From Blastocladiella britannica (Eukaryota; Blastocladiomycota; Blastocladiomycetes; Blastocladiales; Blastocladiaceae), in the NCBI GenBank assembly GCA_025349905.2, contig MU624938.1, positions 1 through 16,654 of the forward strand: 16,654 bases of DNA, given 5' to 3'. Positions 1 to 8,803 of the stretch are shown here, one piece after another. Position numbers and translations under genes: made by a program. The notes beneath the pieces were generated by a model. That model saw only the letters and a program-made list of their open reading frames with translations, did no database searches and was not told where the DNA came from. Each line of letters begins with the position of its first letter. Position 1 is the first letter of the stretch.

Positions 1-152
1 AAGAAAACGGGCATTGGAATTCGGATGGAAGGATTGGGACACGAGAAATCCATGCAAAGTAAATCGTGTTCCGATTCTATGGCAGGCCAGCTTGGTTTTG
101 GTGCGCAGCCGTCTGTGAGAGGGAAAATCGAAAGGGAAAAAAATTCTATAAA
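1..152 (+). promoter_or_regulatory. 5' flank of the signal peptidase subunit gene
   Basis: This stretch precedes the chosen start codon of the signal peptidase subunit gene. It contains an A-rich run just before the ATG (about 129-143) and a TATAAA-like string at 147-152 that lies too close to the ATG to be a working TATA box. An open frame continues upstream in phase, but its predicted residues do not resemble the family, so I treat this as promoter and 5' untranslated sequence. No other motif is convincing. Confidence 0.4.
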
Positions 153-824
153 ATGCACTCGGCCCTCGCCCGCGCCAACGCCGTCCTGGCCTTTGCCACC
201 TCGGCCGCGCTATTCTTGGTGGCCGTCATTGCCGCCTCGTCACTGTTCCCGGCCCTGGTCCCCACCACCTTCTCCAACAGCCATGATCATATGAAGATGC
301 CGACCCTGGCCCTGACGTCGGTGGCGGTGCGGACGCCGACCAACGGGCTGCACTCGCACTTCCAGTCGTTCTACCACCGCCCGCGCCACTACGCCGTCAC
401 ACGCTTCAACCTGACCGCCGATTTCGCACCCTTGTTTGGCTGGAATGTCAAGCAAGTGCACGCCATGCTGACCTTGGACTACACGTTGCCCCAATCAGCT
501 TCGTCAGGTCATGGAAATAACCGCCTGACCGTCTGGGACGCGGTGCTGGCGTCGCCTGACGACGCGCGCCTGGTGCTGGTCGATACCGTCAACCGGTTCG
601 CGATCACGGACCCGCGGTACACCCGCGCCGACCGCCTGGATGCCGCCAATGCCACCATGCGCCTCGAGTGGTGCGTGCACGCCCACTACGGCACCATTCG
701 CTGCGAGCGCGCTCCTGACAGCTCCGCTGCTGTTGTGTCATTCACTATGCCGTCGATCGGCGGCCGGCCGCTGTTGGCGGACCCGGCTACTGGCAAGCTG
801 GCTTCTTCTACTTCTTCACGTTGA
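153..824 (+). CDS. SPC3: Signal peptidase complex subunit 3 (SPC3 / SPC22-23 family)
   Basis: Intronless, 223 residues. This is the accessory, single-pass ER membrane subunit of the signal peptidase complex, which supports cleavage of signal peptides from proteins entering the secretory pathway. The start at 153 is chosen over an upstream in-frame ATG at 66 because residues 1-14 (MHSALARANAVLAF) match the typical family N-terminus, which has a short cytosolic stretch with the RAN motif followed by one transmembrane helix (about residues 9-31). The lumenal domain contains the hallmark core FNLTADFAPLFGWNVKQ followed by LTVWDAVL and an LVLVDT strand, in the same order as animal SPC22/23. Asn-Leu-Thr and Asn-Ala-Thr sequons fit lumenal glycosylation. 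It is somewhat longer than the roughly 180-residue animal protein because of an extra His/Pro-rich segment (about residues 45-80) between the helix and the core and a short Ser-rich C-terminus. It converges on the next gene with 63 bp between stop codons. Confidence 0.93.
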   Translation: MHSALARANAVLAFATSAALFLVAVIAASSLFPALVPTTFSNSHDHMKMPTLALTSVAVRTPTNGLHSHFQSFYHRPRHYAVTRFNLTADFAPLFGWNVKQVHAMLTLDYTLPQSASSGHGNNRLTVWDAVLASPDDARLVLVDTVNRFAITDPRYTRADRLDAANATMRLEWCVHAHYGTIRCERAPDSSAAVVSFTMPSIGGRPLLADPATGKLASSTSSR

Positions 825-887
825 TATTACAAAAGAAATACATTGATGCTTTTTGACCGTGGCCAAGGGGTACTGAAATATGATAGA

Positions 888-3800
888 CTATGGAGTCGGC
901 AAGGCCGGAGCAGACCACGAGATGGACAGGATCCCGAACCGCAGGAACGTGACGAGTGCGATCCCAATGTACACGAGCCTGGGTGAGATTGACGTGGAGA
1001 GGTTGGCGTTCCAGAACTCGATCGGACGCAGCTGCTCGGCCACCATCGCTGCCGTCCATCCTCCTCCTCCTGGCGCGTGGTGCAAGCCCGTCACATTGGA
1101 AGACAGCAGAGCGGGGACCGAGTACGAATGCGCGACGGCCCGCCCTCCCGTGCCGGTGCCACGAATGCTCCCTTCGTCATCGAGCACCACCACACTCGGA
1201 AGCCGCGATGCCGCTGCTCCACCAAAACCACCCGCCAACGCCGCAGACACGGACCACGCCGCCACCAGTGCCCGCATTCCGCGCACCTTCAAGTACACGA
1301 TCCCCATGGCCACAAGCGCCGCTCCAATGCCCGCGCCTACAATCACCGCCAGTAACGGTACCTGGGTCTGGAGCGCAGTGACTCCGAGCGACGCTTCGGC
1401 CCCGACCACCGCTGCGTACGCTGCCATCGACACCAGGCGCGCCAGCAGCGTGTGCTGAAGCCGTTCCACTTGGCTGCGGAGTTGCGCGTGCCATGCCACC
1501 AATCGCGGGGGTATAGGTGGGATGGAGGTAGTGGTCGTGAGTGCGGCCACAGGTGGTGCAGTGCCGCTCGGGACCGAAGTAGACGGAAGGGGTCCCGGTG
1601 TGGCAGTCGTAGTTCCGAGTCCCGCGCGCCGGGTCAGGGTCGCGTTGCGCCGAAGCGTCTCGCGGAGCGGACTTTGGCCGGTGACGGAGCCCGAGGACGC
1701 AAGCCGTGGTCGGAGTGGAGGAACGCTTGTTGTTGTGGTGGTTGTGCTGGTATTGGTGGCAGTCGCAGCAGCAGCTCCAACCGACTCGAGCGACTGACGC
1801 TTGTTGACGGCGGATACTGGCAGATCACCCTCGCCGCCGCCAACGACAGCGCCAGTACCACGAGAAAGCGAAGTCGAGTAAACTGCCTGTGACAACAAAG
1901 TGGGCGGCAACTGGATGATGGCGTGGTCGGGCGTATCGCGGTCCTGGATCTCGGACCCCGACCGCACAATGCTGAGCCTCCGCTGTACCTTGAGAAATCC
2001 ACCACCACCCCCGCCGTTCGCCACCGACGCTCTGATAATAGGACTCTGTGCACCACTATTGTCACTTGGCGGGTGGCCGTCGTCCGCGACTGGAGCAATC
2101 AACATCACGGGAAGTGGAGATGGCACAATTTCAGCACTTTCGACCGTGGCCGAGCCACCGGTGCCTGCGGACAATACGCTGCTCCGAGTCGAGGGACGGC
2201 GTGGTGGTGTCGACGACGGATAGTCCACGGAGATATGGTCTGTTGACCGCGGCCCACTTCGCCTCGAGAGCGTTGGGCTGTCGGTGGAACCACCAGAATG
2301 GCTTGATGGCGGTGTCGCTGCCTTACCACTCTCTTGAACGCGCTTAAGAGTCGCAGTCGGGGGCGAAGAGTTGGCCACTCGCGACGGCATACTGAGGCTG
2401 CGGTTGCGAACACCCATGGACGCTCCTTGTTGCGGCAACCCAGATGTCGTCAGGTCGGGCGATGGTGGAGCAGAAGACAGGTAGCGAGATTTCGGGCTGG
2501 AAGGTGGTGCGGTGGATCCTCTTGCGCATTCCAGATCTGCGTCTGAGCCGAGCGATCCACGATCATCTGTCGTCCCTGCGGCACCGCCAATAGAGTTGCT
2601 GAGTGCATCACCTTGGGCAAGACCCGAGCCAGTAATGGCAGAAGGCGGACTGACCGCGGCCAACAGCGCCGAGGACATGATATCCAACTTGATGATGCCC
2701 AGTGACACGTCGCTCTTGCTGCTGTTGGCAGTGATGGTCGGCTGCTTCCCTTGCGGGATTGCGCCGGTCGTGAGCGGCATAAACGTGCGCATCTCACCAC
2801 CGCCACTCCCACTTCCACCGTTGGCCAGAACTATGAACGAGCGATTGTCGTTGTTGTTTTCAAGAATGTCGTCAAACACGATCGAGCCCAGGTGCTCGTC
2901 TGCCAACGGATTCTGCGCCACGGCATGCAGCGTCTTGACCCACTGTGGGAACGGCAACTGCAATGCCAACGATGACATGCGCGATCGGTTGTCTCCCAAG
3001 TCGCGCTTGGACCGGTTGGACGCCGACTCGCTCGCGTTCGTGGACATGGCCGCCGCTGTGCCTGACTCCTTCATGGCGGCGGTCGAGGATGCAATCAAGA
3101 GCGGCGAGGCGAGCAAGTCGCGGTCGGACGCGGTCCAGGACGGGTACAGGTCGGTCAAAGACAGGTCAAATCGAAGCGCGAACCACAGGTCGTTGGTCAC
3201 GAAACAGTCGCGGCCAAATGCAATCAGGGCAGTTACTAGTCCGTATTGGCCTATGTTGATTGCGTCAGTGCTGCCAAACGCTTGGCTGGTCAGCGTGAGG
3301 GCGATGATGGTCATATCGTCGAGAGCCTGTTTGTTTGAGCAAGTATGAGATCCGTTTCCCAAACGCATAAGGTAGGCACATACACGGTGAGGAAACACGA
3401 CCCACAGATCGCGGCGGCCAAACACAAGCTCGACTGCCAGCTCGTTGATCGACATGAAGACGGCGGTCAGAATGCGGAGAACCGCGTTTCCGATGAGCCC
3501 ACGAGTAGCAAAATTGTTTTGCAGCGTCCATTTGAGGAAGAGCTCGTATCCGCGATCAATGCCATAGTACACCCACAGTGCTGGTGTATATATGTGTGTA
3601 TTGAGTGAGGATCCACGTTGCCCATAAAACGAACAAACAAGAAACCAACAAAAAAAGAACAAGTGCACAAGGTCCAAGTGCTGTTTGAGCCACGACATGC
3701 CGCCGGCGCGACTCGACACGCGAACCAGAACCACCACAAACGCGATTTGGGTCATCAGGAACCCAAAGATCAGGCCAGCAAATGCCCAGGTCTTTTCAAA

Positions 3801-5172
3801 GATTACGCAAGTAATCATAGTTACATTGAATGTGAGTGCGGGAACAATGGGCGTCCACACTTTGGCGGTCCCCATGGAGCGATGGCGACGGGCTCCGTAC
3901 ACGCGCAGCAGAAAGGGAATCAGAATGGACACGGTAACAAACATGGCCGATTGCCGGGTCACAAACATGCGCTGCCAGGTGATGGGGATGGACTGCGTGC
4001 TCGTGGCGGCTCCGGTGCCGATGTTTGCTTGAATGACAATGGAAAAGACCATAAATACCATGACGACTGCTGTTATCAGGTACACGACGAAATTGGGAGT
4101 GAGAGCCGATGGTGGTTGTGAAACGCTGTTGAGAACGGCTCCATAGGATGAACCTCGGCGCACAAGCGATGGGCTCCCGGGAATGGCGGCAGCAGCAGCC
4201 GAAGTCGCAGGTGGCGACCGGCCCATTTGCGAAAAAAAATAGCTGCCGTTCTGAACCGGGGACAGCAGCGTTGCTGGCTCGTGTGGCCGCCGCAAGAGTG
4301 CGCCCTCACCTGGAGCAAGTACATTGAGAAGTGATGGTGGCGGTGTTGCTATTGCTGCTGTTGCTGCCGCTGCTGGGGATGGCGGTGGAGCACCCGACTC
4401 GAGTATTGAGTGCTGGGGTGGATCTATTGTCGCGATCCGCTTTGTTTAGATCGTGCGATAACAATTGGCAATGTAAAATGATCGGACTCAACGAGGATCG
4501 TGGAGGCCGGGCGAGATCCGCACTTTGATCCGCAACAACATTCACGGCCGGTAAAGATGGTGGAGGTGGTGTGAATACATCTCCATTGCTGCTCGCAGTT
4601 GATGACTTGCGCCGCATGCCACCACGAACCGTGCTAGCACCAGATGGGGGCGAGGGAGGGTACCGGACGCTCGCCTCGGATGCGAGGCCGTTGCTGCCAA
4701 ACCACAGGGCGCTAGAGACTGGACCACTTTGAGATGCTCCTGGTACCACCCCAGTCGAGCTTTGGAGTGCGTTGGATATCCTATTGTCATGCTTCTGTTT
4801 AAGATGACGATAATGCAGCGGTTTTCCACGGTGGGTGTTGGAGCTGGGCACCCGCCAAGAAAAGGTGCGAGGCCATGCCGCCGCGTAGTACTCGATCAGC
4901 AGTACAAATGCAATAAACCACCCTGCCGCATTCACGATCGCCAATTCAATCGCTCCTATGCCGGAGGTGGAGGGCGAAGCGACCAGTACAATTCCGAGAT
5001 GGCGAGCAGTGTGCCAGACCAGACTCGAGACCACGGTACTCAATGATATGGTGGCGGTGGATCTGAGGAATAGGTGGCCTCTCCTTCCTCCTGGTGGCGA
5101 ATACAACGAGACAATCCCAGTGCGAAGAGTCCCGAATGCCGAACCAGTCCCAGACGCTACTAGAGATGCCAT
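888..5172 (-). CDS. Large multi-pass membrane protein, family not recognised
   Basis: Two exons are needed: 5172-4310 and 4242-888, joined across a 67-nt intron (4243-4309) with a CAG|GTGAGG donor and a CAG acceptor. The join keeps phase (AG + C gives Ser288) and yields 1405 residues. A second in-frame acceptor (a GGGAG) further downstream is also possible. The downstream ORF opens with a TTG rather than an ATG, so the ATG at 5172 is the better start. Hydrophobic helices lie at about residues 40-66 and 72-97, then a cluster at about 339-359, 386-403, 417-436, 438-462, 478-494 and 540-562, and a final group of about four helices near the C-terminus (within the last 200 residues). Between the second and third groups is a Ser/Pro/Thr/Gly-rich stretch of about 550 residues with basic-Ser motifs, probably cytosolic and phosphorylated. 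I see no catalytic, RGS, kinase or transporter signature. Receptor-like or channel-like roles are possible but unsupported. One or two further in-frame introns may be hidden in the ORF (3327-3383 and 3581-3649), which would shorten the product to 1386 or fewer residues. Confidence 0.72.
3327..3383 (-). other. Probable hidden 3n intron inside the membrane protein ORF
   Basis: On the minus strand this begins GTATGTGCC, the same donor used by confirmed introns in this window, and ends CTCAAACAAACAG with a branch-point-like CTCAAAC just upstream of the AG. It is 57 nt long, the usual size here, about 44% GC by hand count and so AT-richer than its flanks, a multiple of three, phase 0 and free of stops. 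Removing it deletes 19 residues (a Cys-containing stretch between FPHR and ALDDMT). The ORF cannot reveal it because the frame stays open either way. Confidence 0.65.
4243..4309 (-). other. Intron of the large membrane protein gene (67 nt)
   Basis: On the minus strand the donor reads CCAG|GTGAGGGCGC and the acceptor ACGGCAG|CTATT. Reading through the donor hits a TGA immediately, while removing 67 nt joins the upstream 287-codon frame to the downstream frame of more than 1100 codons without a stop. A nearer AG (36 or 59 nt) would break the frame. A later AG in the same frame (GGGAG near the SPSLVRRG segment) is the main alternative and lies after an eight-T run. Confidence 0.7.
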
Positions 5173-5307
5173 ATTTATTTTTGTGTTGAATGTTTTTGAA
5201 GGTGCGTATTAATTGCGGATCCGTGATATTTCCCCTGAGTGATCTGAATGATTTGGGAACAAAATGTGAAATATTATTTTTTAAGCAACAACAGCCTTAC
5301 TTGACAC
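5173..5307 (-). promoter_or_regulatory. Intergenic spacer: subtilisin 3' end and membrane protein promoter
   Basis: This 135-bp AT-rich spacer separates two genes read in the same direction. Read on the minus strand it first holds the 3' untranslated region of the subtilisin gene, with an AATAAT-containing A/T run just after the stop that could serve as a poly(A) element, then the promoter and leader of the membrane protein, ending in an A-rich leader before the ATG. No TATA box or known operator is clear. The division point between terminator and promoter cannot be set from sequence. Confidence 0.4.
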
Positions 5308-8300
5308 TTATGCCCGCTTGGTGTAGACGGGGGTGGGGGTCGTGGAAGTCGTGGTGGTGGTCGTCTTCTTGCCGTACACGGGCTTGGTCGAGGTGCTAGT
5401 CGAGGTCGAGGTGGACGTGGACGTGGACGTGGACGAAGTGGTGGTGGTAGTCGTGGCGGTCGACGTGGGCACCGACGTGGACGACGTCGAGGTCGAGTAC
5501 GTGGCCGATGAGGAAGACGTCGACTTGACCGAGCGGTCAATGATGAACTTGGGCGACTTCCAGACGGTGGTCAGGTCGGTGACGGGGGTGCGGTCCTTGT
5601 AGGCGCGGGGCAAGAGCGCCTGGATGCCCATAAAGTACGTGCCGTCGGTGACGTTAGCGGTCGCGGCGTTCTTCTCAGCCGAGACAAACCACTGCGACGA
5701 GAGAATCGCCGGCACGGGCACCGCGGTACCGTCCTGCGGGTTGACGGGCGAGAAAAAGTCCTCCACGTCCACGTAGCCCACGACCGGGTTGCCCTTCTTG
5801 ATGGCATCGTGCACGGAGATGGCCAGCTGGCGCACGGGCCACACGGTGCCAAACAGCACCGCGGGCGACTGCACGGGGCTCGACAAATCAAACGTGGGCA
5901 CCGTGGTGCCGTCAAACACCACCGCGTTGGTGTCGTTGACGACGCTACCCGTGGTCAGCACGGGCTCAAACCCGGACCCCTCGGCGGCCACAATCGGCAT
6001 GGTCGAGTAGTCGCCGGTCATGATGGACCACGGCACGTTCAGGGTGGCGGCCGAGTCGTCCGTGGACGTGAGCGTCACGTACCCCGAAAGCACCCAGTGG
6101 CCCTTGCCGTACTTGTCGAGACCGGGCACGTTGGGGTTGATGGTGACCGAGAACGACGCCGACGCGCCGGCGGCGATCGAGATTTCGGTCTTGGAGAACT
6201 TGACGGCGGCGGTGGCCGGCGCGTACTTGAACCCCTTGGTCTGCACGCCGCCATCGCCCATGACCGCGCGCGCGTGCGTGTGCGCAACCTTATACACGGC
6301 CTTGGTGGTGCCGTCGTTGCGCACCGTGATGGTGGCCTGCTTGACGGGCGCGTGCGGGTACGCGGGCGCGTCGCCGAGCTCGAGCTTGGACGGCGACACC
6401 ACGATCGGGTTGGTCAGGAACGCAAACGCGTCCACGAGCCCGGCGCCGGCCTTGGCCACCGACTCGACCTGCTTGTACTTGTCGCCCACCAGCTTGGACG
6501 GCTTGGCGGTCACGTGCAGGCGCGACTGGAGGGCCAGGAACGACTCGGTGCCGACGCTGGGCCCGTTCTTTTGCACGTCCAGGGCCAGCACTCCGGCCAT
6601 GTACGGTGTGGCCATCGATGTACCCGAGATCTGGTTGTAGCCGTTACCGAGGGTCAACGGCCACGTCGAGTAAATGTTGCCGCCGGGAGCGGCCACGTCG
6701 GGCTTCATGTACAGGTTGGCGTCGAGGCCCCAGTTGGAAAAGTCCGAGAGCTGGCCAGCGACCGACGACGGCAAAAACTCTTGGTCCTTGTTGAACTTGG
6801 CCATCACCTTGCCGCCTTTCTTGGCCGCGGCCGCGTGCACCGACTCGCCGAGCTTGCCCGCAATGAACGCCACAGGGATCGACACCACCGCGGGGTCAAT
6901 GATGCCGCTGAACGTGTCATCGAGACCGTCGTTGTTGAACACGACGGCGCCGACCGCACCGGCGGCGGCCGCGTTCTTGGCCTTATCCGAGAATGCGCAT
7001 CCGCCACGGCGGATCAGCGCAACCTTGCCCGTGAAGGCGCCAGCGGGGAACGCCGCGCAGCCGTCGTTGGCGTCGGTGGCCGTGGCCGAAGCCGGCACAA
7101 CCGTGTAGCTGGTGGCAGCGTCAAAGCGCGCGTCCACGCCGGTCGCGTCTGAGTAGCTAAATCCGACCTTGGTCGCCTTGGGCACGCCCGTCAGCACCGC
7201 CGTGTTCTGCAGCACGTGTGTGTTCTCCACCGACGCGACCGACAACGCGTACGCTGCCACGGACGGCGACGACACGGTGCTGAGGCCCTGGTCGCCCTCG
7301 TTACCGGCGGCAATGCTCACATACATGCCGTTTGAAGACAGAGTGTCGATGGCGATGCTCTCGGGGTAGTCGCGCGACACGCGGCCGCCACCCAGCGACA
7401 TGTTGATGACCTGCATGCCGTCCTCGTAGGCCGACTCGAGGGCTTTATCATATTTTGTTGAGCTTCTCTTTCAAAAATTTGGGAAAAAAATAAATGGAAC
7501 ATACCCTCGAGGATGATGGACGTCGAGGCTGAGGAGTTTTCGCCGCACCCAAAGATACGGTACGCCCCGAGTTGGGCCGCGGGAGCAACACCCTGGACGC
7601 GCGAGTCGTTACCGGCAATGGTACCCGCAACGTGGGTGCCGTGGCCGCCGCACGTGTCGCGAGGATCGGCATCGGGGATCGGGTCGTTGTCGCCCGTGTA
7701 GGCGTCGCCGGCGAGATCGCGGCCAAACTGCACGCGGCAGCCGGGACCCTTGAACTCGGTGCACTTTCCGCCGGGAGCGGCGAAAGCGGGGTGCAGGTAG
7801 TCGATGCCCGTGTCAATGACGCCAACCAACACGTTGCGGCCGTCCAGCTCGGGGAACTGCTCTTTGATCTTGTCGACGCCGGTGAGGGAGTCTTTTTTTC
7901 ATTTTTATCAGTGAACTGGCATGCTGAAGTAAATGCCAAACAAATACATACGAGCATACTGGGGAACATCAGTCGAGCCGTGGCTGCCTCCGGGGGCCGG
8001 GGGAGCGCTGTGCTTGATCATGGGGAACACGGCAACGACTCCGGGAGCGGCAGCAAGCTTGGCCAGGTCGGTGTTGGACTCCACCGAGACGGCGGCGCCG
8101 TTAAAGACCTTCCGGAAGGTACGGTCGACCTTGACCGGGAGAGACTTTTGCTTCCTGTTGTGTTGGGATGTTTCAGTGTTTGATGATCAATCGTTGCCAC
8201 ATTCACTCACTCTTGAGGGCTATAAAGAAGAAAAAAAAAGGCTATTAAATAACGGACAGGAACGCCGAGAACTGCGAGTGCTGGGCAGCAACACGCATGG

Positions 8301-8511
8301 CCTGGGTGCTGACGGCGCCGGACTTGCGCTTGCCCGCGGCTGCCGCGGGAGGGGCCGAGAATTGCACAATGTAGCGGTGCTGAACAACGGCGGCGCCGCG
8401 GGGAGCGACCTTGATGACGGGCTTCGCCTCGACGGTCGACGCCATGGCCAGAGCCACGACCAAAAGTGACGCAAGCAGGGTACGAGCAACAGTCTTTTTC
8501 GCGTGGGCCAT
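5308..8511 (-). CDS. Secreted subtilisin-like serine protease (S8, I9 propeptide, PA and Fn3-like domains)
   Basis: Exons on the minus strand: 8511-8258, 8154-7952, 7891-7505 and 7442-5308, giving 992 residues in this model. A signal peptide (residues 1-29, hydrophobic LLASLLVVALAMA, cut after VEA) sets the start at 8511; an upstream ATG at 8574 would bury it. An I9-type inhibitor propeptide follows (VQHRYIVQFS through TFRKVFNGAAVSV to about residue 130). The catalytic domain shows Asp179 in VGVIDTGIDYLHP, His236 in GGHGTHVAGT, oxyanion Asn329 in AAGNEG and Ser557 in ISGTSMATP. A protease-associated insert sits at about 388-495 and an Fn3-like (DUF1034-type) domain at about 628-756. The C-terminus (about 921-992) is a Ser/Thr tail, probably O-glycosylated, without a membrane or GPI-type hydrophobic end. 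Protein degradation outside the cell or at the wall is the likely role. The splice choice after residue 84 is uncertain. Confidence 0.93.
5399..5434 (+). repeat. Hexanucleotide repeat encoding the Ser-Thr tail
   Basis: Two GTCGAG units are followed by four exact GTGGAC units on the plus strand. On the coding strand these spell alternating Ser-Thr dipeptides in the C-terminal tail of the subtilisin. Because the unit is a multiple of three, copy-number change would lengthen or shorten the tail without a frameshift. Confidence 0.85.
7443..7504 (-). other. Subtilisin intron 3 (62 nt)
   Basis: Donor CTCGAGG|GTATGTTCC and acceptor GATAAAG|CCCTCGAG on the minus strand, with a GCTCAAC branch-like site. 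Removing it joins the IILE and ALESAYEDGMQVINMSLGG segments, which reproduces the conserved subtilase order before the oxyanion Asn. The frame stops inside the intron if unspliced. Confidence 0.92.
7892..7951 (-). other. Subtilisin intron 2 (60 nt)
   Basis: Donor GCTC|GTATGTATTT and acceptor TGAAAAAAAG|ACTCCC on the minus strand, with a CTGAT branch-like site. Splicing creates the segment DVPQYAHSLTGVDKIK, matching the conserved propeptide-to-mature boundary that precedes the catalytic Asp in this family. Confidence 0.92.
8155..8257 (-). other. Subtilisin intron 1, boundaries uncertain
   Basis: Some splicing is required here because the first exon runs into stops after FSAFL. The simplest single intron is 103 nt (donor GTCCGT at 8257, acceptor CAACAG at 8155), giving FSAFLKQKSLPVKVD. 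A variant uses donor GTTATT at 8253 and acceptor AAAAG at 8145. A third model splits the region into two introns around a 9-nt microexon at 8211-8219, because inside it lie a strong acceptor (nine T's, then CTTCTTTATAG) and a strong donor (GTGAGTG). The donor next to the first exon is non-consensus in every model. Confidence 0.6.
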
Positions 8512-8570
8512 TTTCGTTGAATATGTTTGTATGGAGTCTTGTCTATGGGCCTTTGTGTGCGAGAAAATCT

Positions 8571-8588
8571 CCAAGTACGGGCACTTGG
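8571..8588. promoter_or_regulatory. Inverted repeat upstream of the subtilisin gene
   Basis: The sequence CCAAGT-ACGGGC-ACTTGG has perfect 6-bp arms around a 6-bp spacer. It is centred about 70 bp upstream of the subtilisin ATG, so it may lie in the promoter or the 5' leader. A dimeric regulator site is possible; chance is also possible for arms this short. Confidence 0.3.
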
Positions 8589-8746
8589 TTAATATTCAGT
8601 CTATAAACAGTCAATTGGAGTTCAAAGGAGGAGAGGGCGACTTGGCCGATTTCGCGTGGGGACAAATCCGCGGATTCAGCAGGTGACGTGAGCGGATTAT
8701 ACAACGCCATTTTCGATGTTTCAACTTTTGATTTTTATGGACCTCG

Positions 8747-8765
8747 TGACGGTTTAAATTCGTCA
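8747..8765. promoter_or_regulatory. Inverted TGACG half-sites
   Basis: TGACG and CGTCA flank a 9-bp A/T-rich spacer containing TTTAAA. TGACG is the half-site bound by bZIP proteins of the CREB/ATF type, but the spacing is wider than their usual palindrome. It lies about 240 bp upstream of the subtilisin start and just past the stop of the SH3 gene. Confidence 0.25.
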
Positions 8766-8803
8766 ATGGATAATTATTCTTCCGAAACTGCCGCCCAACG
8801 ATC

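Larger units (their letters stand above)
8512..8803 (-). promoter_or_regulatory. Upstream region of the subtilisin gene
   Basis: This 292-bp AT-richer spacer lies between the SH3 gene stop and the subtilisin start. On the minus strand it offers a CCAATTG box and a TTTATAG element about 90-110 bp before the ATG, plus two short inverted repeats (8571-8588 and 8747-8765). The distal part must also carry the 3' end of the SH3 gene. No coding sequence or RNA gene is visible. Confidence 0.4.

Noticed and set aside
66..152. N-terminal extension of the signal peptidase subunit from an upstream in-frame ATG
   Set aside because: The added residues do not resemble the family and would displace the N-terminal RAN motif and membrane helix that align well from position 153.
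2450..3250. RGS-type regulator domain in the membrane protein
   Set aside because: The multi-pass layout suggested a receptor-RGS fusion, but I could not find a convincing helical RGS pattern in the region after the helix cluster.
2512..3348. 278-codon plus-strand frame opposite the membrane protein gene
   Set aside because: A shadow of the minus-strand coding frame; it spans the putative intron and has no recognisable features.
5809..7152. Long open frame (447 codons) on the plus strand opposite the subtilisin gene
   Set aside because: It is antisense to a strongly supported catalytic and PA domain, is rich in Arg/Gly/His/Val as expected from reading GC-rich codons backwards, and shows no domain.
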